Shown here one piece after another: positions 25,917 to 35,547 of a stretch of DNA of 64,000 nt. The notes below the pieces were generated by a model. That model worked only from the letters and a program-made list of their open reading frames with translations, was not told where the DNA came from and did not search any database. How positions within the stretch are numbered: the first letter of the stretch is position 1; every line of letters begins with the position of its first letter. The DNA is from Tatumella punctata (GTDB lineage Bacteria > Pseudomonadota > Gammaproteobacteria > Enterobacterales > Enterobacteriaceae). The position numbers and the translations under genes were made by a program. The stretch lies in contig NZ_BAAAFW010000050.1 in NCBI RefSeq assembly GCF_039523735.1, forward strand, positions 1 to 64,000. The letters run 5' to 3'.

Positions 25917-26809
25917 CCGAAACTGTGCACGATTCTGTAAAAATATCGAAATTCCGGGCGTATATGCGCCTGATGCGTATTGATAAACCCATCGGTACTT
26001 TGCTGCTGTTATGGCCAACCCTGTGGGCTTTATGGCTGGCCGGACAGACATTGCCGCCTTTTTCAGTGCTGGTGGTTTTTGTCCTCGGGGTGATTGTTAT
26101 GCGCGCCGCCGGATGTGTTATTAATGATTATGCAGACAGAAATGTGGACGGGCATGTAAAGCGTACCCGTCTGCGGCCGCTGCCTGCGGGCCAGGTCACA
26201 GAGAATGAAGCGAAAGGGCTGTTTCTGACACTGGTGGTGGTGGCTTTTCTGCTGGTACTGACGATGGGCACCCGGACGGTACTGTTATCTGTGGGCGGGC
26301 TGGTGCTGGCCAGCGCTTATCCGTTTATGAAACGTTATACCCATCTGCCTCAGGTCGTGCTGGGAGCTGCGTTTGGCTGGGCAATTCCAATGGCGTGGAT
26401 GGCCGTCAGCGGGGAGTTATCTCTGGCATGCTGGCTGATTTTCCTGGCGAATGTGTGCTGGACAGTGGCCTATGACACCTTTTATGCCATGGTTGATCGC
26501 GATGATGACCTGAAAATTGGGGTGAAATCGACGGCCGTATTATTCGGGCGTCACGATAAACTGATTATTGGTTTACTGCAGATAACTACGCTGGTTCTGC
26601 TGGCCGTGTCCGGTCAGTTGCTGAGCCTGAATGGCTGGTATTATCTGTCGCTGGTGATCGCCGCAGGATTTTTTATTTATCAGCAACGGCTGGTGGCCGG
26701 ACGCAACCGCGATGCCTGCTTTCAGGCATTCCTGAATAATAACTATGTCGGGCTGGTAATTTTTGGCGGAATTGTACTGAGTACCCTGCCGTTTATTAAT
26801 CTGATGTAA
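25913..26809 (+). CDS. ubiA: 4-hydroxybenzoate octaprenyltransferase UbiA
   Basis: UbiA is the integral membrane prenyltransferase that attaches the polyprenyl chain to 4-hydroxybenzoate. It has 298 residues and about nine transmembrane helices. Both Mg2+-diphosphate motifs are present: NDYADRNVDGHVKRT near residue 72 and DTFYAMVDRDDDLKIG near residue 192. The start lies in the end of ubiC and has GGAGCTAAAGG upstream. A bidirectional terminator follows, separating it from convergent plsB. Confidence 0.97.
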   Translation: MTETVHDSVKISKFRAYMRLMRIDKPIGTLLLLWPTLWALWLAGQTLPPFSVLVVFVLGVIVMRAAGCVINDYADRNVDGHVKRTRLRPLPAGQVTENEAKGLFLTLVVVAFLLVLTMGTRTVLLSVGGLVLASAYPFMKRYTHLPQVVLGAAFGWAIPMAWMAVSGELSLACWLIFLANVCWTVAYDTFYAMVDRDDDLKIGVKSTAVLFGRHDKLIIGLLQITTLVLLAVSGQLLSLNGWYYLSLVIAAGFFIYQQRLVAGRNRDACFQAFLNNNYVGLVIFGGIVLSTLPFINLM

Positions 26810-26824
26810 CCGGCAACCTAAAAG

Positions 26825-26858
26825 AAAAGGGCGCTCCGTTCACGGGGCGCCCTTTTTT
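26825..26858. terminator. bidirectional terminator, ubiA / plsB
   Basis: Stem AAAAGGGCGC(TCCG) / (CGGG)GCGCCCTTTT with A- and T-runs on the two sides, lying between the convergent ubiA and plsB genes. Confidence 0.9.
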
Positions 26859-26864
26859 ATCCGG

Positions 26865-29294
26865 CTATTCCTGATCAGAGGCAATACCGTTTTCGATAGT
26901 CTGGCGGACATCGCTGCTTGTCAAATCAAGCAGGATCTGACGCATACCACGGGTTTTTTCCGGTTCAGAATCGTCTTTATCACTGATATAGCCTTCATCC
27001 CGTAATGTCAGCACTAACCCGGAGAATACCGCTTTATCGAAGAACTCCGGCGCGTTAATTCCGTGCAGTACCGATAAACGTTGTGCCAGGGTACGGCTCT
27101 CTTTTTCCAGGGTACCACGGTTAATCGCGGGTTTCGCATTCAGGATGGCGAAGGTGATGGCATAACGCTGCAGGGTTTCCCGGATTCCTGCCGCCAGCAG
27201 TCCCAGTACCCGCGAACGCGGTTTATGCACTGCATAATGTTCGCCGTCACTGCGGATCAGCGACTGACTGACCAGTTCCTGACACAGATCGCGGACAACC
27301 TCCGGCAGTTGCTCAGCTTCCCAGTGCAGGAAAAGCTCACTTTTCAGCAGCGGATAAATCAGTGCCACTTCCCGCTGCAGCTCATCTTTACGAATAGTCC
27401 CGTGCTGATGAATTATGGCGGCAATCAGGGATGGCATTACCAGTAAGTGCAGGATATTGTTCCGGTAATAGGTCATCAGAACCGCCTGCTCTTTCGGCAA
27501 TATGATCATATCCCCGATATTATCGTGCTCAGTGGTGAACTTGTTCATACTTACAGCATGGCTAAGCAAGTCTTCGGCAGACATATCCGGGATGGTGGTC
27601 CCTTCACTGTACGGCACATTACGTAATAACTGGCTGTAACACTCCAGCTGTTCCAGCAGTTGTTCACGGGTCAGTGAACGCTGCGGAGAAGCCAGTAATG
27701 CGGTAACACACAGGTTCATGGCATTTGCGGCCCCGGCGTTATTGATCCGCACCATCACTTTGCGGGCAATGTCATTAACCACCGGCGTCATCCACGCCGG
27801 ACGTTGTGGCTCTATCGGATCGATATCGTCACGCCATTCCGGCACCTGGTTATTCAGATAGTTAACCAGCGGCAAGGGTTCACCGAAGTTCACATACCCC
27901 TGGCCCAGATTACGCAGTTTGCGTAAACCACGCAGCATCTGCAGCAGGCTCTCTTTTTCTTTGGTCGCTCCCCACAGCTCCTTGGCGTAGGTCGCGACTT
28001 CCATCACATGCTCATAGCCAATATAAATCGGCACCAGAGTAATTGGCCGGTTACCGCCACGCAGCATGGCCTGCAAGGTCATGCTCAGGGTACCGGTTTT
28101 GGGCTCCAGCAAGCGTCCGGTACGTGACCGTCCGCCTTCAACGAAGTATTCGACCGAATAGCCGCGGCTGAACAGTTCACCCAGGTACTCGCGGAACACG
28201 GTTGAATAGAGCTTGTTGCCTTTAAAAGTACGGCGGATAAAGAACGCCCCCAGGCGACGAAAGACCGGGCCGGCAGGCCAGAAATTCAGGTTAATACCCG
28301 CGGCAATATGCGGGGGAACCAGTCCCTGATGATAAAGCACATAGGAAAGTAACAGATAGTCCATATGGCTGCGGTGGCAGGGGACATACACCAGTTCGTG
28401 GCCATCCTGTGCCAGCTGGCGGATACGTTCGCCGCCACTGACATTAATTCCTTTATACAACCGGCTCCACAGCCAGCCCATCACACGGTCGGTGATACGA
28501 ATGGCTTCATAGGAGAAATCGGCAGCGATCTCTTCCATCATCGCGACCGCATTTTTCTGTGCCGTATCGTAGGACACTTTCTTGCTACGGGCTTCATCTT
28601 CTACCGCTTTGGCAATCGCTTTTGACTGCAGCAGTTTATTAAACAGATCCTGCCGGGCCGGTAAACGCGGTCCGACCGCCGCCAGCCGTTGCCGTGAAAA
28701 ATGGATATGGGCCACACGGGATAATTTATGGGCGATGGATTGATCGGTACCGTGTTCATCTGCCATCTGACGCAGAGAAACCTTGGGTGAGAACCGGACA
28801 AAACTATCGCGTCCCAGCCAGAGAATGGCAAAGAACTTCTGTATTCCGTTAAGTTCACGCAGGAACGGCGCCTGTGCTCCCTGAACTTCTTTACCAGGCG
28901 CGCGGCCGAACATCACCGATACCGGCACCAGCTGAACATCCAGAGCCGGATTATTGCGGTGCAGGTCGAGGTAATCATGGAAGATTTTTACCGTTTCCTG
29001 ATTCGGAGTGAAATAGGGCAGTAACCGTGGTCCATCGTGGATAAATACATGACGGGGTAAAAAATGACCATCGATTTCCACCGGCTGTAACGGATCCGGC
29101 AGATCATGCTGCAGGCATTGGGCACGCATCGCCAGAAGATCCGCTTTGGAATCATACGGGAATACATAGATAATGGGCCGGGTCGGATCCAGCCCCAGTT
29201 CGGAGAAAGGATCTTCCGGGATAACTTTGCTCTTAACCAGCAAAGATAATGGAAAACTGAGTAATTTATAATAAAGTTTACGCCAACCTGACAT
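26865..29294 (-). CDS. plsB: glycerol-3-phosphate 1-O-acyltransferase PlsB
   Basis: PlsB makes lysophosphatidate from glycerol 3-phosphate and acyl-CoA or acyl-ACP at the inner membrane. The 809 residues parallel E. coli PlsB (807) over their whole length. Acyltransferase motif I is VYVPCHRSHMDYLLLSYV near residue 303 (HX4D), followed by FFIRRTFKGNKLYSTVF, VEYFVEGGRSRTGR and ITLVPIYIGYEHVME. The ATG at 29294 gives the conserved MSGW start; a TTG two codons upstream extends the frame only trivially. It is divergent from dgkA, as in E. coli. Confidence 0.97.
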   Translation of the reverse strand: MSGWRKLYYKLLSFPLSLLVKSKVIPEDPFSELGLDPTRPIIYVFPYDSKADLLAMRAQCLQHDLPDPLQPVEIDGHFLPRHVFIHDGPRLLPYFTPNQETVKIFHDYLDLHRNNPALDVQLVPVSVMFGRAPGKEVQGAQAPFLRELNGIQKFFAILWLGRDSFVRFSPKVSLRQMADEHGTDQSIAHKLSRVAHIHFSRQRLAAVGPRLPARQDLFNKLLQSKAIAKAVEDEARSKKVSYDTAQKNAVAMMEEIAADFSYEAIRITDRVMGWLWSRLYKGINVSGGERIRQLAQDGHELVYVPCHRSHMDYLLLSYVLYHQGLVPPHIAAGINLNFWPAGPVFRRLGAFFIRRTFKGNKLYSTVFREYLGELFSRGYSVEYFVEGGRSRTGRLLEPKTGTLSMTLQAMLRGGNRPITLVPIYIGYEHVMEVATYAKELWGATKEKESLLQMLRGLRKLRNLGQGYVNFGEPLPLVNYLNNQVPEWRDDIDPIEPQRPAWMTPVVNDIARKVMVRINNAGAANAMNLCVTALLASPQRSLTREQLLEQLECYSQLLRNVPYSEGTTIPDMSAEDLLSHAVSMNKFTTEHDNIGDMIILPKEQAVLMTYYRNNILHLLVMPSLIAAIIHQHGTIRKDELQREVALIYPLLKSELFLHWEAEQLPEVVRDLCQELVSQSLIRSDGEHYAVHKPRSRVLGLLAAGIRETLQRYAITFAILNAKPAINRGTLEKESRTLAQRLSVLHGINAPEFFDKAVFSGLVLTLRDEGYISDKDDSEPEKTRGMRQILLDLTSSDVRQTIENGIASDQE

Positions 29295-29427
29295 AGACAA
29301 ATCTGCGGCCTCTTACTGTTAGCAAAGCGGCGCAAGCATACCAGAAACTACAAAGAAGATCTGTGAGGATACAACGAATCGTATCCTGATATAACGGTAA
29401 TTTTTATCATAAAAGGAGTAAACCGTG

Positions 29428-29793
29428 ATGGCGGGTACGACAGGCGGATGGCGGAGAATAGTAAAAGCCGCGGGCTATTCATGGCAGGGACTGCGTGCGG
29501 CCTGGCACCATGAAGCCGCCTTCCGGCAGGAAGCCGTGCTGGCAGTCGTGGCGGTGATTGTTGCCTGCTGGCTGAATGTGGATACAGTCACCAGGATCCT
29601 GCTGATTGGTTCGGTGGTGCTGGTTGTTATCGTTGAAGTCCTTAACAGCGCGATTGAAGCGGTTGTGGACCGGCTGGGGCCTGAAATTCATCCGTTATCT
29701 GGCCGGGCGAAGGACTTAGGTTCGGCGGCGGTGTTTCTGGCATTGCTGCTGGCGGCTTTTGTCTGGATCGCTCTGTTATGGCAGTGGTGGTGA
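29428..29793 (+). CDS. dgkA: diacylglycerol kinase DgkA
   Basis: DgkA is a small trimeric inner-membrane kinase that recycles diacylglycerol to phosphatidate. It has 121 residues and three transmembrane helices. The catalytic segment VEVLNSAIEAVVDRLG near residues 68-83 and HPLSGRAKDLGSAAV are conserved. The ATG at 29428 gives a length equal to the E. coli protein; a GTG one codon earlier is closer to the AAGGAG and cannot be excluded. It precedes lexA by about 110 bp. Confidence 0.95.
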   Translation: MAGTTGGWRRIVKAAGYSWQGLRAAWHHEAAFRQEAVLAVVAVIVACWLNVDTVTRILLIGSVVLVVIVEVLNSAIEAVVDRLGPEIHPLSGRAKDLGSAAVFLALLLAAFVWIALLWQWW

Positions 29794-29858
29794 GTGGCGG
29801 GATCTTAACCGACAGTTGTTTGTTTTATGACGGTTTTTGGTTCCCATTTAGAAAATAC

Positions 29859-29874
29859 CTGTATATACTCACAG
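29859..29874. promoter_or_regulatory. LexA box 1 of lexA
   Basis: CTGTATATACTCACAG fits CTG-N10-CAG and is identical, as far as I recall, to the first SOS box of E. coli lexA. Confidence 0.93.
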
Positions 29875-29877
29875 CGA

Positions 29878-29893
29878 CTGTATAAACAACCAG
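29878..29893. promoter_or_regulatory. LexA box 2 of lexA
   Basis: CTGTATAAACAACCAG fits CTG-N10-CAG. It starts three bases after box 1, the same twin-box arrangement as in E. coli, giving LexA autorepression. Confidence 0.92.
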
Positions 29894-29901
29894 GGGGCGG
29901 G

Positions 29902-30516
29902 ATGAAAGCATTAACCAGCAGGCAACAGCAGGTCTATGACCTGATTCGCGACCATATTCAACAGACGGGTATGCCGCCGACGCGCGCAGAAATTGCGTCC
30001 CAGCTGGGTTTCCGTTCCCCGAATGCCGCAGAAGAGCATCTGAAAGCTCTGGCGCGTAAAGGTGTTATTGAAATCGTCTCCGGGGCATCGCGGGGTATTC
30101 GCCTGCTGATGGAAGAAGAAACCACCGAGGGATTACCACTGATCGGCCGTGTCGCTGCCGGTGAGCCCCTGCTTGCCCAGCAGCATATTGAAAGCCATTT
30201 TCAGGTTGATCCGGCGCTGTTTAAACCGTCAGCGGATTTCCTGCTCAGGGTCAGCGGTACCTCAATGAAAGATATCGGTATTATGGACGGCGATCTGCTG
30301 GCGGTACATAAAACCCAGGATGTCCGTAATGGTCAGGTGGTTGTGGCAAGAATTGATGACGAAGTAACAGTGAAACGCTGGAAAAAACAGGGTAACACTG
30401 TGCAACTGCTCCCCGAAAATAGCGAATTCTCGCCGATTGTGGTTGATATCCGCGAACAAAACCTGACGGTTGAAGGCCTGGCGGTAGGCGTTATCCGTAA
30501 CGGCGAGTGGTTATAG
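29902..30516 (+). CDS. lexA: SOS repressor LexA
   Basis: LexA represses SOS genes and cleaves itself when RecA is activated. The 204-residue protein has an N-terminal winged helix (MKALTSRQQQVYDLIRDHI to about residue 70) and a C-terminal protease domain with the Ala-Gly cleavage site in GRVAAGEP near residue 87, Ser in SGTSMKDIGI near 122 and the catalytic Lys in EVTVKRWKK near 159. The ATG at 29902 follows AGGGGGCGGG; longer in-frame starts would lie upstream of the LexA boxes. Confidence 0.98.
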   Translation: MKALTSRQQQVYDLIRDHIQQTGMPPTRAEIASQLGFRSPNAAEEHLKALARKGVIEIVSGASRGIRLLMEEETTEGLPLIGRVAAGEPLLAQQHIESHFQVDPALFKPSADFLLRVSGTSMKDIGIMDGDLLAVHKTQDVRNGQVVVARIDDEVTVKRWKKQGNTVQLLPENSEFSPIVVDIREQNLTVEGLAVGVIRNGEWL

Positions 30517-30683
30517 TCCGCCGCTGATCACCTCTGCTCCTGCTGGCTGAGTAAGATGTCTCAGCCAGACGGTTCCTTACTGTCCCCTGTTCCCGCGCCC
30601 GCTAGTTTTACTGATGCCGCTGTCATATAGTGCCCGTATTGTCTCTCTTTGTGCCTTTTGCGGTGTGACCTGCAGGATTATTC

Positions 30684-32006
30684 ATGTCTTTTCTTAGCTC
30701 TACCGATAAGCAACTCTGGCGGCTGGCATTACCGATGATCCTGTCAAATGTCACTGTACCACTGACAGGACTGGTGGATACGGCGGTGATTGGCCATCTC
30801 GGCAGTGCCATTTACCTTGGTGGTGTGGCCATCGGGACGACCGTAACCAGCTTTCTGTTTATGTTATTGCTGTTCCTGCGGATGAGCACTACCGGGATGA
30901 CCGCCCAGGCGCTGGGGAAAAAAAATAATACCTTGCTGGCCAGGGCGCTGGTGCAGCCGGTGCTCATTAGCCTGATTGCCGGCGCGGTGTTTATTTTGCT
31001 GCGTCAGCCTGTCAGTCATATAGCCACCGGGATTATGGGCGGTGATCCGGCAACGCTGGTACAGGCTCGTGAGTTTATTGATGTACGCTGGCTGAGTGCG
31101 CCAGCGACCTTTGCTAACCTGGTACTGCTCGGCTGGCTGCTGGGGGTGCAATATGCCCGTGCGCCGGTGATTTTGCTGGTGACAGGCAACCTGGTCAATC
31201 TGGCGCTGGAACTCCTGCTGGTGCTGCACCTGCATCTCGGGGTCCGGGGCGCGGCGGCGGCGACGGTTATTGCCGAATATATCACGCTGCTGACGGGTAT
31301 GCTGCTGGTATGGCGTGTTCTGAAACAGCGGAAAATCACAGGGCGTATGTTACTTAACGGCTGGCGGGGAGATATGAAACGGTTACTGGGACTAAACCGG
31401 GATATTTTACTGCGTTCCCTGTTATTACAACTCTGTTTTGCCTCACTGACCATGACCGGGGCGAGACTGGGGAGTGATATTGTGGCGGTGAACGCCTTAC
31501 TGATGATGTTTCTGACTTTTACATCCTATGCACTGGATGGTTTTGCGTATGCCGTGGAGGCAGTATCCGGTGAGGCCTATGGTGCCAGAACGGCCGGTAA
31601 ACTGCATGAGGTCTGGCATGCATCCTGTCGTCAGGCCGGGATGGTTGCCGTTGGTTTTTCCCTGCTTTATGGGCTGGCCGGGCCGTATATTATTGATCTG
31701 CTGACATCTCTGCACTCTCTCCGGCAACTGGCCAGCCATTATCTTATCTGGCAGATTATTCTGCCAGTGGTCGCGGCAGGCAGTTATCTGCTGGATGGCT
31801 TATTTGTCGGTGCCGCCCGCGGCCGGGAAATGCGTAACAGTATGGCCATTGCGGCCGCCGGTTATGGTCTGACTTTATGTACAGTTCCCTGGCTGGGTAA
31901 CCACGGGTTGTGGCTGGCAATCTGTGTATTTATGGTTCTGCGGGGTGTCACCTTATGGCGTCGCTGGCATTACCATCAGCGTAATAATAGCTGGTTCAGC
32001 GACTGA
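30684..32006 (+). CDS. dinF: MATE-family efflux transporter DinF
   Basis: A 440-residue MATE-family membrane protein with about twelve transmembrane helices, collinear with E. coli DinF, which is cotranscribed with lexA and SOS-inducible. The MATE opening ALPMILSNVTVPLTGLVDTAVIGHLG (abridged: PLTGLVDTAVIGHLG near residue 28) and the second-half FASLTMTGARLGSDIVAVNAL are visible. A stem (CTGGCTGAG / CTCAGCCAG at 30543-30568) lies between lexA and dinF but lacks a T-run, so read-through from lexA is likely. Substrate unknown. Confidence 0.93.
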   Translation: MSFLSSTDKQLWRLALPMILSNVTVPLTGLVDTAVIGHLGSAIYLGGVAIGTTVTSFLFMLLLFLRMSTTGMTAQALGKKNNTLLARALVQPVLISLIAGAVFILLRQPVSHIATGIMGGDPATLVQAREFIDVRWLSAPATFANLVLLGWLLGVQYARAPVILLVTGNLVNLALELLLVLHLHLGVRGAAAATVIAEYITLLTGMLLVWRVLKQRKITGRMLLNGWRGDMKRLLGLNRDILLRSLLLQLCFASLTMTGARLGSDIVAVNALLMMFLTFTSYALDGFAYAVEAVSGEAYGARTAGKLHEVWHASCRQAGMVAVGFSLLYGLAGPYIIDLLTSLHSLRQLASHYLIWQIILPVVAAGSYLLDGLFVGAARGREMRNSMAIAAAGYGLTLCTVPWLGNHGLWLAICVFMVLRGVTLWRRWHYHQRNNSWFSD

Positions 32007-32023
32007 ATTACGGGAGCGGCAGA

Positions 32024-32542
32024 TTACCGGCCGGGACGTTTTTTCGGCTCTGCTTTGTGGTCATGCTGACAATGGTCAGGATCATCACAGGCTGCAACTT
32101 CGGCACATTTTTCACATAAACCATGGGCTTCGATAACACTATGGCGCAGGATAAACCCCGCCTGTCTGGCCCGGGTACTGATCAATTGCTCCACCCCTTC
32201 TGCGTGACGCTCGCTGACAGAAGCACAGTTATCGCAGATCAGCATGACCGACGTATGGGACGGATGTTCAAAATGCGGGCAGACGACATAGCTGTTATTT
32301 GAAGCAACACGGTGGATAAACCCTTGTTCCAGCAGGAAGTCCAGTGCGCGGTAAACGGTTGGCGGTTTAGCCTGAGGTTCACTGACCCGTAATTTATCCA
32401 GCAAATCATATGCGCTGATCGCACCGTAGTGTTCAGCCATCAGACGCAGCACTTCGGCACGCTGGGAAGTCATACGCACACCACGTTTCTGACAAAGGCT
32501 TTGTGCCTCTGCAAGAATTTGTGCAGGAAGTTGAGGTTGCAT
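32024..32542 (-). CDS. zur: zinc uptake regulator Zur
   Basis: Zur is the Fur-family repressor of zinc uptake genes. The 172 residues hold an N-terminal winged helix with PPTVYRALDFLLEQGF near residues 58-73 and a C-terminal metal-binding domain with CDNCASVSERH, a second CEKCAEVAAC and a His-rich tail CQHDH. The ATG at 32542 is preferred; the TTG at 32560 is the only reason the frame looks longer. It is convergent with dinF and divergent from dusA, as in E. coli apart from the missing yjbJ. Confidence 0.95.
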   Translation of the reverse strand: MQPQLPAQILAEAQSLCQKRGVRMTSQRAEVLRLMAEHYGAISAYDLLDKLRVSEPQAKPPTVYRALDFLLEQGFIHRVASNNSYVVCPHFEHPSHTSVMLICDNCASVSERHAEGVEQLISTRARQAGFILRHSVIEAHGLCEKCAEVAACDDPDHCQHDHKAEPKKRPGR

Positions 32543-32741
32543 GATGGCTTTCTCCGACAAAAGTCTCCGATAACGGGATATCTTACCATGGCTGGTGTTT
32601 TAATGTTGATGATGTGTGTTTCAGGCTGGCCGGTAAAACAGCGTTCAGCCTTACGGGGCCGGGTTTTAGCTAGCCGTTGTGACGTTATTTTGTGCTATTA
32701 TAGGCGCCATTAATCGTAATTAACCGCATAATTATTCCCTG

Positions 32742-33782
32742 ATGAAAATTCATACCCCTGAGTCTGACAACCCCGTGACTTCTGTGCAGGATACGGTTTC
32801 TCCGGTGACCCCTTTCCCTGCAGATCGTTTCTCAATTGCCCCGATGCTTGACTGGACGGACCGGCATTGCCGCTATTTCCATCGTAAACTGACGGCACAA
32901 ACGTTGCTGTATACAGAAATGGTGACCACCGGAGCCATTATTCATGGTAAAGGTGATTACCTTGCCTATTCTGATGAAGAGCACCCTGTGGCACTGCAAT
33001 TAGGCGGCAGTGATCCTGCCGCTCTGGCGCAATGTGCACAACTTGCTGAACAGCGTGGTTACAATGAAATAAACCTCAATGTCGGGTGTCCGTCTGACCG
33101 GGTTCAGAACGGGCGTTTTGGTGCCTGCCTGATGGGCGAAGCGGCACTGGTTGCCCGCTGTATCGATGCCATGCGTCAGGTGGTGAGTATCCCGGTGACA
33201 GTGAAAACCCGTATCGGTATCGATGAGCAGGACAGTTACCGGTTCCTGTGTGATTTTATCGGTACAGTTGCTGAACAGGGTGGCTGTCGCTCTTTCACTA
33301 TTCATGCGCGTAAAGCCTGGTTATCGGGCCTGAGTCCGAAAGAGAACCGTGAAGTGCCTCCCCTTGATTATCCGCGGGTATATCAGCTGAAACAGGATTT
33401 TCCGCAGCTGCGTATCGGGATTAATGGTGGTGTTAAAACCCTTGAAGAAGCACAGGCACACCTGCAGCATCTGGACGGTGTCATGATGGGGCGGGAAGCC
33501 TATCAGAATCCCGGTCTCCTGGCCCTGGTGGATAGTCAGATTTTCGGTGCCGGTATGCTGCCAGCTGACGCCGCTGATGTCGTACGCTCTATGTATCCGT
33601 ATATCGAAAAAGAACTCAGCCAGGGGACCTGGCTGGGACATATTACCCGGCATATGCTGGGACTGTTTCAGGGGATCCCCGGCGCAAGACAATGGCGTCG
33701 TCACCTGAGTGAAAATGCTCACAAGCCAGGCGCCGATGTACGGGTTCTGGAAAAGGCCTTATCCCTGGTAGCCGATCGCTGA
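32742..33782 (+). CDS. dusA: tRNA-dihydrouridine(20/20a) synthase DusA
   Basis: DusA reduces uridines 20/20a in the tRNA D-loop using FMN and NADPH. The 346-residue protein opens its TIM barrel with FSIAPMLDWTDRHCRYFHR near residue 30, has the catalytic cysteine in NLNVGCPSDRVQNG near residue 113, and ends with SENAHKPGADVRVLEKAL. It matches E. coli DusA throughout apart from a variable first 25 residues, so the ATG at 32742 is not certain. The dusA 5' end is an integration site for some mobile elements, but no element is inserted here. Confidence 0.96.
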   Translation: MKIHTPESDNPVTSVQDTVSPVTPFPADRFSIAPMLDWTDRHCRYFHRKLTAQTLLYTEMVTTGAIIHGKGDYLAYSDEEHPVALQLGGSDPAALAQCAQLAEQRGYNEINLNVGCPSDRVQNGRFGACLMGEAALVARCIDAMRQVVSIPVTVKTRIGIDEQDSYRFLCDFIGTVAEQGGCRSFTIHARKAWLSGLSPKENREVPPLDYPRVYQLKQDFPQLRIGINGGVKTLEEAQAHLQHLDGVMMGREAYQNPGLLALVDSQIFGAGMLPADAADVVRSMYPYIEKELSQGTWLGHITRHMLGLFQGIPGARQWRRHLSENAHKPGADVRVLEKALSLVADR

Positions 33783-33915
33783 ATACAGTCGCGGTAAAGT
33801 ATCTGACCCCGGTTTTGTTAACTTCACGCCAGTTATTGGTTTTTTTAACACCTTCGGTAGCGGAGGAGATTTTTACTTAATCCTGTATTTCAGTCAGTTA
33901 ACTATCCTCCGTGGC

Positions 33916-33930
33916 TGGCACGATTCTTGT
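33916..33930 (+). promoter_or_regulatory. sigma-54 promoter of pspG
   Basis: TGGCACGATTCTTGT carries the -24 GG and -12 TTG-type elements of a sigma-54 promoter at correct spacing. In E. coli pspG is transcribed by sigma-54 under PspF. It lies about 50 bp before the pspG ATG. Confidence 0.75.
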
Positions 33931-33980
33931 TATGTTTATCTCAGTGAACGGGATCATTCAGGTCAGCGGAGGAGCTCACC

Positions 33981-34253
33981 ATGGAAGTATTTTTTATTGC
34001 CGGCTTTTTTATGATGTTGTTACTGGCAGGGGTGTCAGTGATAAGCGTTCTGGCAGCACTGCTGGTGGCTGCTGTCATCATGCTGTTATCGGGGATTTTC
34101 TTTATGGCATTTAAACTGTTGCCCTGGTTACTGCTGGCGGTGGCAGTTGCATGGATATATCAGCATTTTTTTACTGTCAGGCCGGCAACGACAGGACGGG
34201 AACGTTATGATAAAATTCTGTCAAAAATCAACAGGATGAATCGGCGTGGGTAA
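33981..34253 (+). CDS. pspG: phage shock protein G
   Basis: A 90-residue inner-membrane protein with hydrophobic segments at about residues 3-30 and 40-62, then a short basic tail (RERYDKILSKINRMNRRG). It matches E. coli PspG (80 residues) in sequence character and position after dusA. It belongs to the envelope-stress Psp regulon. The ATG follows AGCGGAGGAGCTCACC, a strong ribosome site, and the sigma-54 promoter upstream supports PspF control. Confidence 0.93.
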   Translation: MEVFFIAGFFMMLLLAGVSVISVLAALLVAAVIMLLSGIFFMAFKLLPWLLLAVAVAWIYQHFFTVRPATTGRERYDKILSKINRMNRRG

Positions 34254-34407
34254 AGCTATTTTCTGAAAATATGCTTTCCGGCAGTGATCCTCCGGAAATG
34301 TGAAACAGCACATATTTTTCACGGACCAAATCTGCGATTATCCTTTCTGTCGTTCACAGGAATTACTCGCTCTGTCCCTGCATCAGCGAGAACTATAATA
34401 AAAAAGT

Positions 34408-34434
34408 AAGGGCTTCCTCCGGGAAGCCCTTTTT
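34408..34434. terminator. terminator after pspG / qorA
   Basis: Stem AGGGCTTCC / GGAAGCCCT with loop TCCG followed by TTTT, and A-rich sequence on the left. It sits between convergent pspG and qorA. Confidence 0.88.
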
Positions 34435-34454
34435 CGTTAATGTCTGCCTGATTA

Positions 34455-35438
34455 TCAGGGGATCAGCAGGCTTGACCCTTGTGTGGCACGGCTTTCCAGC
34501 TGCCGGTGTGCCAGGGCTGCCTCTTTCAGGGCGAATTTCTGAGATTCCGCGACCGGGACCTTAATCGCACCACTGGCTAACAGGGTAAATAATTCATGAC
34601 TGGCGGCATCCAGTTCACTGGCGGTAGTGATATAACCGGACAGGGAGGGCCGGGTCACGAACAATGAGCCTTTCTGGTTGAGTATCCCCAGGTTAACCCC
34701 GGTCACAGGGCCGGATGAGTTACCGAAACTGACCATCAGTCCGCGGCGTTGCAGGCAATCCAGCGACGCTTCCCAGCTATCATTGCCGACGGAATCATAA
34801 ACCACCGGTACTTTTTGTCCTCCGGTCAGTGCCAGAACACGGGCCGCAATATCTTCCTGCCGGTAGTTAATGGTTGCTACCGCGCCGGCTTGTTTCGCCG
34901 CTTGCGCTTTTTCTGCCGACCCGACGGTACCGATTAATTTTGCCCCCAGCGCTTTAGCCCACTGGCAGGCAATTAATCCGACCCCGCCGGCGGCGGCATG
35001 AAACAGCAGGGTTTCACCCGCGGTGACCGGATAGGTCTGGCGTAACAGATACTGTACTGTCAGTCCCTTGAGAAAGGAGGCTGCAGCCTGCTGATAAGAA
35101 ATGCTATCGGGTAAGATCACCAGCCGGTCCTGATGAACGATATGTTGTTCGCTGTAGGCCCCGGCGGCTGACTGGGCATAAACCACCCGGTCCCCGGCAC
35201 TTACCCGGCTGACGGCACGTCCGGTACGGAGAACCACCCCTGCCGCTTCAGTCCCCAGACCGGCTGGCAGGCAGGGTGAAGGGTACAAGCCGCTGCGAAA
35301 ATAGGTATCAATGTAGTTAATGCCGATCGCTTTATTTTCTACAACTACGTCATAATCACCGGGGTCAGGCAGAGTAAAGTCTGTCCATTCAAGCACTTCT
35401 GGTCCGCCATGTCGGCTATACTGGATACGTTTTGGCAT
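34455..35438 (-). CDS. qorA: NADPH:quinone oxidoreductase QorA
   Basis: A zinc-less medium-chain dehydrogenase/reductase that reduces quinones with NADPH. From the ATG at 35438 it has 327 residues, the E. coli QorA length, and starts MPKRIQYSRHGGPEVLEW. The nucleotide-binding loop is AAAGGVGLIACQWAKALGA near residue 152, and NYIDTYFRSGLYP near residue 44 is typical. The open frame extends to 35579, but that part overlaps the dnaB promoter and start. It is divergent from dnaB, as in E. coli. Confidence 0.95.
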   Translation of the reverse strand: MPKRIQYSRHGGPEVLEWTDFTLPDPGDYDVVVENKAIGINYIDTYFRSGLYPSPCLPAGLGTEAAGVVLRTGRAVSRVSAGDRVVYAQSAAGAYSEQHIVHQDRLVILPDSISYQQAAASFLKGLTVQYLLRQTYPVTAGETLLFHAAAGGVGLIACQWAKALGAKLIGTVGSAEKAQAAKQAGAVATINYRQEDIAARVLALTGGQKVPVVYDSVGNDSWEASLDCLQRRGLMVSFGNSSGPVTGVNLGILNQKGSLFVTRPSLSGYITTASELDAASHELFTLLASGAIKVPVAESQKFALKEAALAHRQLESRATQGSSLLIP

Positions 35439-35547
35439 ACTGGCTCCTGGGAAATCGTGGTGCTGGCCGGGTGTACAGGGCGACAATACAGGTAAAAAAA
35501 AAGTATACTGTGACGCCCCTTGTTTAACACTGGTAATGACACTCACT

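Noticed and set aside
32543..32741. mobile-element insertion at the dusA 5' end
   Set aside because: dusA is intact and the upstream region runs normally into zur; no integrase or repeat is present.
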